This document shows, in pieces, positions 6,516 through 13,170 of a stretch of DNA of 15,073 nucleotides (the stretch's first letter is position 1; each line of letters begins with the position of its first letter). The stretch spans positions 1-15,073 of the forward strand of contig JASHUH010000600.1 of the NCBI GenBank assembly GCA_030040115.1. The letters are read 5' to 3'. Made by a program: the position numbers and the translations under genes. The notes under the pieces were generated by a model. The model searched no databases. It was not told where the DNA came from and saw only the letters and a program-made list of their open reading frames with translations. The stretch is from Acidobacteriaceae bacterium. GTDB taxonomy: Bacteria; Acidobacteriota; Terriglobia; Terriglobales; Acidobacteriaceae.

Positions 6516-8210
6516 TCACTCGCCCACCATCTGCGGAACGGGACCAGGCGAAGGATCGCGCTCGACCGCGGCCAACTCTTCGTCCGCGAGTTGCGCGCGC
6601 AGCTCGTCGTTGGAGTGGCGCGCGAACCACGAGCGCAGGTTCTCGCCGGGCGCGCGGCCGTCCAGGTAGTGGCGCAGCAGGCGCTCGATGGCGTCGGGCA
6701 CCAGCGGCGCGGCGCAACGATAACCCACGGTGCGCGCAATGCCGGCATGCTGGCCCACCGCTCCGCCGAGCGAGAAGTAATAGGCGTCGGTAAGCTTGCC
6801 CTCGAACTTGATCTTCTTTCCCTCGAGGCCGATGTCGGCGATCCAGTGCTGGCCGCAGCCGTTGGGGCAGCCAGTTACGTGCAGCTTGAGCTGCTGATCG
6901 AATGCGGGCAGCCGGTCTTCAAGCTCTTCGACCAGCCAACGCGTGAAGCCCTTGGTTTCAGAGATGGCCAGCTTGCAGAACTCCGTCCCCGTACAGGCGA
7001 TGGCGCCGCGCCAGAAAGTTGAGCCTTCCACCCGCACGCCGATTTGGCCCAGTTCGTGCGCCAACTCGCCGGTCTTCACGTAGGGAACGTCGATGATGAT
7101 GAAGTTCTGCGCCACCGTGGTGCGCAGCCGGCCGCTGCCGAAGCGTTCGGCCAGTTCCGCCACCGCCTCTAACTGCTCGCCCGTCATGCGTCCGCGCAGA
7201 ACCGAAGCGCCCACGTACGCCAAGCCCGGCTGGCGCTGGGGATGAATGCCGACATGGTCGCGCAAAACGTCATCGGGCGGCGCATCGGGAACCCCCGGAT
7301 CCAGCGGGAAAGGAACGCGGGCCTGCACTTCAGCCAAAAACCGTTCCGCAGTCCAGCCTTCCCTCATGAAGAGGTACTTGAGGCGGGCGCGGTCGCGGCT
7401 CTCGCGCAGCACCATCTGATCGCGGAATATCTCGGTGACGGCGCGAACGGCGGTCGGCGCCTGCGCGGGAGTGAGAAACGCGTCCAGGCGAACCGCAAGG
7501 TGCGGCTCGTTGGAAAGACCGCCACCGACGTGCAGCGCGAAACCCACTTCGCCGTCCCGCTCTACCGGCGTAAGGGCCACATCGTTGATCTCGGGGTAAT
7601 TGCACCATGAGGGGCAGCCGGTGGCGGAGATTTTGAACTTGCGCGGCAGGTTGTAGAAATCGGCGTTGCCTTTCAGCAGGCGCGCAATCTCCAGGGCCAC
7701 CGGCGAAGCGTCGATGAGCTCATCGGCGGCGACGCCGGCCAGTGGGCAGCCGGTGACATTGCGCACTACGTCGCCGCAGGCCCCCTTGGGCGAAAGACCG
7801 GCCGCGCCGATCGCGTCCACAATCTCCGGCAGCACGTCGATGGTCAGCCAGTGGAGCTGGATGCTTTGCCGGGTGGTGAGATCGGCGAGGTTCCGCGCAT
7901 GCTTGCGGGCAATGCCGCCGATGAGGCGAAGCTGCGCGGCAGACACGATGCCGTTGGGCAAGCCCATGCGCATCATAAAGTGCTCGGTGGCCAGTCCCTC
8001 GCCGCCTTTGCCGCCCACGGCGCCTATGCCGTCGCCCTGGGTATAGATACCCCACCACTTGAAGTAGAGAGAGGCCCATTCAGGCAGAACGCTGGAACGG
8101 CCTTCGCGTGCGAAAGCACGCACTTCGTCGAACGCCTGCCAGGGATTCTTGGCGAGCTTCAGCCGTTCGGTGCGCTGCGCCTTGGTCTCTTTTTGGGGAA
8201 TTTCCGGCAT
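6516..8210 (-). CDS. Ferredoxin-type siroheme [4Fe-4S] reductase, probably assimilatory sulfite reductase
   Basis: A protein of 564 aa of the nitrite/sulfite reductase family. The ATG at 8210 follows AGAGGA with good spacing; an upstream TTG at 8243 is rejected because it lies in the tail of the leader hairpin. The [4Fe-4S]-siroheme cysteines are Cys406 and Cys412 in ACTGTEFCKLA, and Cys448 and Cys452 in TGCPNGCGQ. Siroheme-binding LPRKFK gives Lys191 and Lys193. The second Lys is typical of sulfite reductases, where plant and cyanobacterial nitrite reductases have Asn. Tyr56 (GIYTQ) and Cys145 (GACGD) may match the Tyr-Cys pair of mycobacterial SirA. An extra CPSWC (199-203) lies in the first half. 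It would reduce sulfite to sulfide with ferredoxin. Nitrite reductase remains possible. It is first in a unit with cysG and sits behind a Cys-rich leader. Confidence 0.88.
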   Translation of the reverse strand: MPEIPQKETKAQRTERLKLAKNPWQAFDEVRAFAREGRSSVLPEWASLYFKWWGIYTQGDGIGAVGGKGGEGLATEHFMMRMGLPNGIVSAAQLRLIGGIARKHARNLADLTTRQSIQLHWLTIDVLPEIVDAIGAAGLSPKGACGDVVRNVTGCPLAGVAADELIDASPVALEIARLLKGNADFYNLPRKFKISATGCPSWCNYPEINDVALTPVERDGEVGFALHVGGGLSNEPHLAVRLDAFLTPAQAPTAVRAVTEIFRDQMVLRESRDRARLKYLFMREGWTAERFLAEVQARVPFPLDPGVPDAPPDDVLRDHVGIHPQRQPGLAYVGASVLRGRMTGEQLEAVAELAERFGSGRLRTTVAQNFIIIDVPYVKTGELAHELGQIGVRVEGSTFWRGAIACTGTEFCKLAISETKGFTRWLVEELEDRLPAFDQQLKLHVTGCPNGCGQHWIADIGLEGKKIKFEGKLTDAYYFSLGGAVGQHAGIARTVGYRCAAPLVPDAIERLLRHYLDGRAPGENLRSWFARHSNDELRAQLADEELAAVERDPSPGPVPQMVGE

Positions 8211-8249
8211 TTCTGTCCTCTCTGTCGCGCAATTCCTGCCCAATAAAGA

Positions 8250-8279
8250 GCCCGCGAGGGCGAAGGCTCAATCGCGGGC
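8250..8279 (-). terminator. Intrinsic terminator-like hairpin in the reductase leader (attenuator)
   Basis: On the minus strand, GCCCGCGA (8279-8272) pairs perfectly with TCGCGGGC (8257-8250) across a 14-nt loop, and TCTTTATT follows. It lies 43 nt after the leader peptide stop and 39 nt before the reductase ATG. No minus-strand gene other than the mini-ORF precedes it, so it probably acts as an attenuator rather than an operon end. CCGCGA of its first arm is complementary to TCGCGG inside the leader ORF, a possible antiterminator pairing of only 6 bp. Confidence 0.65.
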
Positions 8280-8322
8280 GTTCAAGAAACCGTGGATTTA
8301 ATCGCGAGCAATCAGACCCAGG

Positions 8323-8376
8323 TCACCGGTCCGCGAAAAGCGGCATACAACAGCGACAGCGGGTCGTAGACTGCAT
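8323..8376 (-). CDS. Putative Cys-rich leader peptide (attenuator mini-ORF) of the sulfite reductase operon
   Basis: A 17-codon ORF, MQSTTRCRCCMPLFADR, ending in TGA at 8323-8325. Three of residues 7-10 are Cys (codons TGT CGC TGT TGT). It ends 43 nt before a terminator-like hairpin and 112 nt before the ATG of a siroheme sulfite/nitrite reductase. This is the layout of ribosome-mediated attenuators such as those of trp and his operons: stalling at regulatory codons when the charged tRNA is scarce favours read-through. There is no Shine-Dalgarno sequence, but a -10-like TATCCT sits where it would start transcription at the A of the ATG, so leaderless translation is plausible. The frame is open further upstream to 8523, but that part is unremarkable. 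Prediction from sequence only. Confidence 0.6.
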   Translation of the reverse strand: MQSTTRCRCCMPLFADR

Positions 8377-8382
8377 AAAACG

Positions 8383-8412
8383 AGGATAAACGAGGGGCAG
8401 GGCAAAATGCAA
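8383..8412 (-). promoter_or_regulatory. Candidate promoter of the sulfite reductase-cysG operon
   Basis: On the minus strand, TTGCAT (8412-8407) and TATCCT (8388-8383) are separated by 18 bp. The -10 matches four of six consensus positions, the -35 three of six. The expected start site falls at about 8376, the first base of the leader peptide ATG, giving a leader RNA of about 165 nt before the reductase gene. Two CCTCGTTTT-like repeats overlap this stretch. Confidence 0.4.
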
Positions 8413-8543
8413 CCCAAAATGGTCCGAATTGATGGGAGCGGGGTGCGGCGAACCAGGCACAAGGTTCAGTAAAGGTCTGATTTCAGGGGATTGCCCGCCG
8501 GCCAGTTGACCGATGGTCTGCATTCGATCGGCTGCACCCGGCA

Positions 8544-8605
8544 GGAAAGGCCGCGAAATTCCGCAAAGCGGCCGAAACCCCGCGGTTTCGCCGCATCAGG
8601 GGGGC
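8544..8605. repeat. Degenerate REP-like element with two hairpins
   Basis: GGCCGC (8549-8554) pairs with GCGGCC (8568-8573), and CGAAACC (8573-8579) pairs with GGTTTCG (8584-8590). The order GAAAGG, CGCGA, CCGCAAA, GGCCGAAA, CAGGGG follows the element at 12908-12985 with its first stem shortened, so it is probably a decayed member of the same family. The rest of the spacer (8413-8543 and 8606-8818) shows no gene I can support. Confidence 0.45.
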
Positions 8606-8818
8606 GAAAACGTCAGAGTCCATACGTCGGGCCGAAACGTAAATGGGTGATTTCAAGAGAACCGGCGTTCCTCAGGTTTCCTGAACTCCGCAGACATCGC
8701 GACGGCCGATCCGGCGCCGGAGGGAGTTGCGGTTCGCATCGCCAGCCATCGGTTTCGCGCCGGTCATGGTCGCCAAAGCGGCTACGGCGCCGCGCATGAA
8801 GGAAGCGCGATTTCCTGC

Positions 8819-8847
8819 TTGACCGGCGCTCATTTCCGGTGTACGTT
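8819..8847 (+). promoter_or_regulatory. Candidate promoter for the secreted protein pair
   Basis: TTGACC (8819-8824) matches the -35 consensus in five positions. A 17-bp spacer leads to TACGTT (8842-8847), a poor -10. The implied start near 8854 leaves about 40 nt before the ATG at 8896. Confidence 0.3.
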
Positions 8848-8895
8848 CGCTCTCACGGGCCCCTTCCCCCAAATTCAAATTTCCTGGAAGTCATC

Positions 8896-9831
8896 ATGGC
8901 TGAGTTGCAAGGGCTTAGTGCAGGCTGCCTTTCCCTGATCGTGGTGCTCGCCGGCGTTTCTATGAAGGCTCAACAGGTAGGCGATCCCGCCACCCTGATC
9001 AAGGAAAAACTCGTCTCCGAAATCAAGCTGACCAAAGCCACGGCTGCGCATGACGATATTGTCACCGCCGGCGACGTGGTGGTGCTCCACAAAGATGGAC
9101 TGATGATGTGCAGTTCCGATTCGTCGTACGCCTTCTCCAACACCTACCAGAATGGCGTGCTCACCGGGAACCTAAATAATCGCGCCAAAGACGCGATCAA
9201 GAAATTCGGTTTCGGCAAACTGCCGTTCGGGGGCGGCGGCAGCGCGTCGGATGCGGCGAAAAACGGCTGCACCAGCCGGAAATTCGTCGCCGGGGAAAAG
9301 TTCTGGGTCACCGGCATCGAAATTGCCAGCGACAACAGCGGCATCGTCGTCACCACCTTCAGCGACCCCTACAACAACACCCGGTATTACGGCGAAATCA
9401 GGTTCCCCTTTCCCGATAAGCACTCCGCGCCGCCGGTAGACCAAGAAGTAAAAACGGTCGAGGAAGTCTTCACCGTCCAGCCCGCCGACAATTCGAATCA
9501 AGCCGGCGACAGCAATGCGGCCCCGCAAAATGGCGCCGCGCCTCCGCAAAATGACGCCGCGGCTCCGCAAAACGGGGCTGCTCCCGCGCCGGGCGGCTCC
9601 GCAGCTTCAGCGCCGCCCGCCGCGGCCACCGCGCCCATCGCTCCGCCGCCCCCGCCGCCCGACCAGCCGCCTCCGCCGCCCAAGACCATCTCGGTCGGAC
9701 AGACAAGGGATGTAGTCATCGCCACCTGGGGCCAGCCCAGCAAAGATATCAAGCTCTCCAATAAGGAAATCCTTGTCTATCCCGACATGAAAGTGACCTT
9801 GGTCAGCGGCAAGGTCTCTGACGTCCAGTAA
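8896..9831 (+). CDS. Exported Pro/Ala-rich protein with C-terminal BamE-like module, function unknown
   Basis: A protein of 311 aa. ATG at 8896 follows GGAAG; an in-frame GTG at 8839 would add 19 residues and run over the promoter candidate. A hydrophobic stretch at about 11-22 (CLSLIVVLAGVS) ends in SMKAQQ, a possible signal peptidase I site, although the N-terminus lacks the usual positive charge. Residues about 30-195 form a compact domain with three Cys that I do not recognise. Residues about 198-262 are a linker with three 7-residue repeats (PQNGAAP type) and poly-Pro runs. Residues 263-311 form a small module (VGQTRDVV..WGQP...VYPDMKVT..SGKVSDV) that recurs at the end of the next protein and resembles the BamE/OmlA pattern. 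The pair is probably co-transcribed. Envelope location likely; role unknown. Confidence 0.8.
   Translation: MAELQGLSAGCLSLIVVLAGVSMKAQQVGDPATLIKEKLVSEIKLTKATAAHDDIVTAGDVVVLHKDGLMMCSSDSSYAFSNTYQNGVLTGNLNNRAKDAIKKFGFGKLPFGGGGSASDAAKNGCTSRKFVAGEKFWVTGIEIASDNSGIVVTTFSDPYNNTRYYGEIRFPFPDKHSAPPVDQEVKTVEEVFTVQPADNSNQAGDSNAAPQNGAAPPQNDAAAPQNGAAPAPGGSAASAPPAAATAPIAPPPPPPDQPPPPPKTISVGQTRDVVIATWGQPSKDIKLSNKEILVYPDMKVTLVSGKVSDVQ
9523..9585 (+). repeat. Three 21-bp tandem repeats in the linker coding region
   Basis: Units of 21 bp begin at 9523, 9544 and 9565, each starting CCGCAAAA, and encode PQNGAAP, PQNDAAA and PQNGAAP. They are still close in DNA sequence, so copy number could vary between strains. 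Confidence 0.8.
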
Positions 9832-9890
9832 AAAACCGCTTCCTTCAGCCCACAATCGCTTCCGGGTTTTGGAAAAAATGGAGAATCGAG

Positions 9891-11627
9891 ATGAACCGGT
9901 TCATTTCCCAGTTAAAACGCGTCCTGCCCTTGGCTGCCGCTGCGCTATGCATCTGCGGCATGGTTCCTCTTGCCGCGCAGTCCAACAAAAAGTCCTCAAC
10001 CCCTGCGCCCAAGTCGGCCCCTGCCGCCAAACCCGCCACCGGTGGAGCGTCGCACGGCGCATCCACAACCGCCGGCCACTCCGGGCCCACCACGAGCCAT
10101 ACAGGTCCGACGACCAGTGGCCGCAGCGGACCCATGGCCGGCGGCCACGCCGGCCCCACCACCAGCAATCCGCGAGGCGTGCCCACCACGGGGAATCGCG
10201 GCATGACGGGAGCCCGAACCCCGGGCGGCCCGGCTGGCAATCGAACCGCGACCGGGCGCGTAGCCCCGCGGGGCAGCCGAACCGTGGAGACCAGGAACGG
10301 CGCGGTGACGCGACGGGCCGACGGCAGAATCAGCGATGTGCACGACGCGCGCCGCGGCATGGACATCCATCACGGCCTGAACGGCAGCCGGCGCGTTTCC
10401 GTGGAGCGGGCCGACCACTCCCGGCTGGTCGCCGAGCGCGGACGCCGCGGCTACATCGAGCGCCGCTACGCCTTTCACGGGCACGATTATGCGCGCCGCG
10501 CGTACTATTGGCACGGCCGCGAATATAACCGCTATTATCGCGGCTATTACTATCACGGCACCTTTGTGAACGTGTATGCTCCGGCGGTCTACTACCCGCC
10601 TGCATTTTACGGATGGGCGTATAACCCATGGGCCGCTCCGGTCGCCTTCGGTTGGGGCTGGGGCGGGAATCCCTGGTTCGGGTATTACGGCTTCTATTTC
10701 GCGCCGTACCCGGTTTACGCGGGCCCGGCATTCTGGCTGACCGACTACTTGATCTCGCAAGAACTGCAAGCCGCCTACGCAGCTCAACAGGAGGCGAATC
10801 TGCAGGCCGCCGCCGCCGCGGCCCAAGGGCAGGCGTTGCTGTCGGCCGATATCAAGGCGCAAATTGCCGACGAAGTGAAGGCCGAGATCGCGCTTGAAAA
10901 CTCCGAGGCTCAGCAAAATACCCAGGGCCAGGACCCCGATCCCGGTTCCAGCGGCATCGCCAGAATCCTGGGCGATGGACACCCGCACGTCTTTGTCGCC
11001 GGCGACCCGCTCGACGTGGTGGATGCGGGCGGCGCCGAGTGCGCCCTCAGCGATGGCGACGTGCTGCAATTTTCGGGTCCGCCGCCGGCCGACAACCAAA
11101 CCGACGTGAACCTGGTGGTTCTGGCCAGCAAGGGCGGCAACGAGTGCCAGCGCGCGGCCACGGTGACAGTGGCCGTCGCCGATCTGCAGGAGATGCAAAA
11201 CCACCTGCGCGAAACCGTCGACCAGGGAATGCAAGAACTGCAGTCCAAACAGGGCCAGGGTGGACTGCCCGCCGCGCCAGCTTCGGCCCAGGCGCCGCCC
11301 ACTCAGACTCAGTTCGCGCAGATCGCGCCTCCACCTGACCCCAACGGCGCCGCGGACATCAACCAGCAGTTAACCCAGGCCGACCAGGCGGATCAGCAAG
11401 CGGCGCAGGACTCGTCGGCTGCGGGCGCCGCCGCCGGCGCCGCTCCTCCACCCCCGCCGCCGGCGTCTGCGCAAACCGTCAACATCGCCCTTGGTCAGAG
11501 CATCGATCAGGTGACCACGGCGCTGGGCCAGCCCGTCACCGTGATCGACCTCGGGCCCAAAAAAATCTACAAATATAAGGACATGAAGATCACGTTCAAA
11601 GACGGCAAAGTTTCCGACGTGGAATAA
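9891..11627 (+). CDS. Large exported protein with Gly/Tyr/Trp-rich central region and the same C-terminal module, function unknown
   Basis: A protein of 578 aa. ATG at 9891 follows GGAG with a 7-nt gap. A clear signal peptide (MNRFISQLKRVLPLAAAALC, cleavage after about Ala29-Gln30) is followed by a disordered Ser/Thr/Gly/Pro segment with GPTTS repeats (63-92). Next come an Arg/His-rich part (about 130-205) and an aromatic stretch (about 205-285) dense in Tyr, Trp and Gly. After an Ala/Gln helix (about 288-345) comes a beta domain (about 355-430) with HPHVFVAGDPLDVVDAGG and two Cys, a helical part with LQEMQNHLRETVDQGMQELQ, a Pro/Gln linker, and a module at 529-578 matching the previous protein's end. 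The 59-bp gap without a terminator suggests one operon. Probably surface or periplasmic; no enzyme motif seen. Confidence 0.85.
   Translation: MNRFISQLKRVLPLAAAALCICGMVPLAAQSNKKSSTPAPKSAPAAKPATGGASHGASTTAGHSGPTTSHTGPTTSGRSGPMAGGHAGPTTSNPRGVPTTGNRGMTGARTPGGPAGNRTATGRVAPRGSRTVETRNGAVTRRADGRISDVHDARRGMDIHHGLNGSRRVSVERADHSRLVAERGRRGYIERRYAFHGHDYARRAYYWHGREYNRYYRGYYYHGTFVNVYAPAVYYPPAFYGWAYNPWAAPVAFGWGWGGNPWFGYYGFYFAPYPVYAGPAFWLTDYLISQELQAAYAAQQEANLQAAAAAAQGQALLSADIKAQIADEVKAEIALENSEAQQNTQGQDPDPGSSGIARILGDGHPHVFVAGDPLDVVDAGGAECALSDGDVLQFSGPPPADNQTDVNLVVLASKGGNECQRAATVTVAVADLQEMQNHLRETVDQGMQELQSKQGQGGLPAAPASAQAPPTQTQFAQIAPPPDPNGAADINQQLTQADQADQQAAQDSSAAGAAAGAAPPPPPPASAQTVNIALGQSIDQVTTALGQPVTVIDLGPKKIYKYKDMKITFKDGKVSDVE
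10077..10166 (+). repeat. GPTTS-type repeat region in the large exported protein
   Basis: Residues 63-92 read as four imperfect units of seven to eight residues: HSGPTTS, HTGPTTS, GRSGPMAG and GHAGPTTS. Likely a flexible, exposed linker. Confidence 0.75.
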
Positions 11628-11652
11628 ACCTTCGAGCGCGAAGCATCATCGG

Positions 11653-11690
11653 CCGGCCCATTCTGTCCCGGAGTGGGCCGGTTTCTTCTT
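11653..11690 (+). terminator. Intrinsic terminator after the exported protein pair
   Basis: CCGGCCCA (11653-11660) pairs with TGGGCCGG (11674-11681), and TTTCTTCTT follows. It lies 25 nt after the stop codon at 11627 and closes the two-gene unit. Confidence 0.85.
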
Positions 11691-11752
11691 CCCCTCCCGC
11701 TCTTTCGGTCACGATTCCCCCTTCCGAAACACCTTCTGCGGCAAGCCACGCC

Positions 11753-11782
11753 TTGACAAGCTCAAAGGACGGCATTTAGCGT
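11753..11782 (+). promoter_or_regulatory. Candidate promoter for the Tat-exported sugar gene pair
   Basis: A perfect -35 TTGACA at 11753-11758. The -10 is unclear: TAGCGT at 11777-11782 (18-bp spacer) or TTTAGC one to two bases earlier, each matching only about three positions. The ATG is at 11917, so the 5' leader would be about 130 nt. Confidence 0.3.
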
Positions 11783-11916
11783 TCGTTGGGAGTCCAAACC
11801 ATCGTGTCCTGGTCTTGCCAACTCCGGCCTGCCGCTCCAAGGTGCCCGGAGCGCGCCTCGGCCCGCGGCTACGCGGTTGGCGCCCCGGCATTGGGGCCAT
11901 CGCGGAAAGGCAGACC

Positions 11917-12894
11917 ATGAGCAGCTTTTCACGGCGAAGTTTTCTGGCGCATGCGGCGGCTGCCGGCGCCGCGTGCGCCGCGATTCCAGCGCGCGGGTTG
12001 GTAGCCAGCTTGCAATCGACATTTCACGTTTCCGTCATCAATGATGAAATCACCCAGGATTTCGAACACGCCTGTCACGTCGCGTCGCGGGATTTCGGAA
12101 TGAGTTGGATCGAGTTGCGGTCGATGTGGGGCAAGAACATCAGCGACCTGAATGCCGGCGAGGTGGGCAGCGCGCAGGAGATTTTGGCCAAATACGATTT
12201 GCGCGTCACCGACATCGCCAGCCCGCTCTTCAAAACCGATTGGCCCGGCGCGCCCAAGTCGCCGTATGGCGCGAAAGGTGACACCTTCAACGCTCCGGAG
12301 GTGACTTTCAAGCAGCAGGATGAGCTGCTCGAGCGCAGCATCGCCATGGCGAAACAATTCAATACCGGCAAGGTGCGGTGCTTCGATTTCTGGCGGCTCG
12401 ACGACGTGACGCCCTATCGCGCGGCGATTGACGAAAAGCTGCGCTCGGCGGCGGAGACGGCGGACAAGCAGGGAATTCTGCTGGTGCTCGAGAACGAGTT
12501 CGAGTGCAACACGGCGACAGCGCGCGAGGCGGCGCGGCTGCTCGACGCCGTGAAGACTCCGCACCTGGCGCTCAACTGGGACCCGGGCAATGCGGTGATG
12601 CGCGGAGAGCTGGATGCTTTTCCCACTGGCTGGAACCTGCTGCCGAAAAATCGCATCCACCATTGCCACTGCAAAAACGCCACCAAGAACCCGCAAGGCA
12701 AGATTGTATGGGCGCCGGTGGACAAGGGATACATCGACTGGACGGCGCAGTTCCGGGCGCTCAAACAGATTGGCTACCACGAGGCGGTGAGCCTGGAAAC
12801 GCACTGGCGCGGCGGGGGTACACCGGAACAGTCCACGCGCATCAGTTGGGCGGGGATGGACCGGGATTTGCAAGCCGCCGGCGCGCTCGCCTAA
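11917..12894 (+). CDS. Tat-exported sugar phosphate isomerase/epimerase-like TIM-barrel protein
   Basis: A protein of 325 aa. ATG at 11917 is chosen because GGAAAGG precedes it and a twin-arginine signal follows (SRRSFLAHAAAAGAACAA, Arg6-Arg7); an upstream in-frame ATG at 11815 would bury the signal. The rest is a xylose isomerase-like (AP endonuclease 2 type) barrel. Metal-site candidates are Glu192 in LVLENEFE, Asp222 in NWDPGN, His249/His251 in HHCHCKN and Glu294 in VSLETHW. The family isomerises or epimerises sugars, and some members cleave 3-keto-glycosides. Export by Tat suggests a periplasmic substrate. The next gene on the strand encodes a Tat-exported Gfo/Idh/MocA protein, a frequent partner, so joint sugar or glycoside oxidation is likely. 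Exact substrate unknown. Confidence 0.88.
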   Translation: MSSFSRRSFLAHAAAAGAACAAIPARGLVASLQSTFHVSVINDEITQDFEHACHVASRDFGMSWIELRSMWGKNISDLNAGEVGSAQEILAKYDLRVTDIASPLFKTDWPGAPKSPYGAKGDTFNAPEVTFKQQDELLERSIAMAKQFNTGKVRCFDFWRLDDVTPYRAAIDEKLRSAAETADKQGILLVLENEFECNTATAREAARLLDAVKTPHLALNWDPGNAVMRGELDAFPTGWNLLPKNRIHHCHCKNATKNPQGKIVWAPVDKGYIDWTAQFRALKQIGYHEAVSLETHWRGGGTPEQSTRISWAGMDRDLQAAGALA

Positions 12895-12907
12895 CAAACT
12901 GTGGCGA

Positions 12908-12985
12908 AAGTCCGGTTTTGAAAGGGCGCGATTTGAGTCGTGCCGCAAATGGCCCGAAATCAGCGGGGTCTTCAGGCCCTGAGGG
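12908..12985. repeat. REP-like intergenic repeat, full copy with two hairpins
   Basis: It begins with a 24-bp block (AAGTCCGGTTTTGAAAGGGC then GCGA) repeated exactly at 14514-14537. Hairpin 1 is GGCGCGA (12925-12931) with TCGTGCC (12938-12944), one G-T pair. Hairpin 2 is TCAG-GG (from 12960) with CC-CTGA (to 12982). It starts 13 nt after the preceding stop codon. Form and position fit REP/BIME elements; no RAYT transposase gene is in the window. Confidence 0.75.
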
Positions 12986-13170
12986 ATGTGCTTCTGCGAT
13001 TCGTACTGTGTTCGTCATTTTTCCGCAACTATGACTCAAACCAGCCGATTGAAGGTTCTCGGCTTCGGTCCGACTCGCGCCGCAGCTCATTCCGCAGGAC
13101 GTTCCTAGCCGGCCCCAGGAATCGAGCTCCCCGGACTTTAGCGAGAGAATGGAATTGAGGTGAAACAACC

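Noticed and set aside
8211..8243. TTG start at 8243 for the sulfite reductase
   Set aside because: It lies in the U-rich tail of the attenuator hairpin, and ATG 8210 has a good Shine-Dalgarno site and starts where the family starts.
8211..8400. A SAM, SAH or other known riboswitch before the sulfite reductase
   Set aside because: I could not find any conserved riboswitch core by eye; the Cys-rich mini-ORF with a terminator explains the leader more simply.
8491..8799. 102-aa plus-strand ORF in the spacer before the exported protein pair
   Set aside because: Arg/Ser-rich, no Shine-Dalgarno site, and it crosses the hairpins of a REP-like repeat.
9996..11234. 412-aa minus-strand ORF opposite the large exported protein
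   Set aside because: Repetitive translation with no recognisable motif; the plus strand has a signal peptide, a ribosome site and a module shared with its neighbour.
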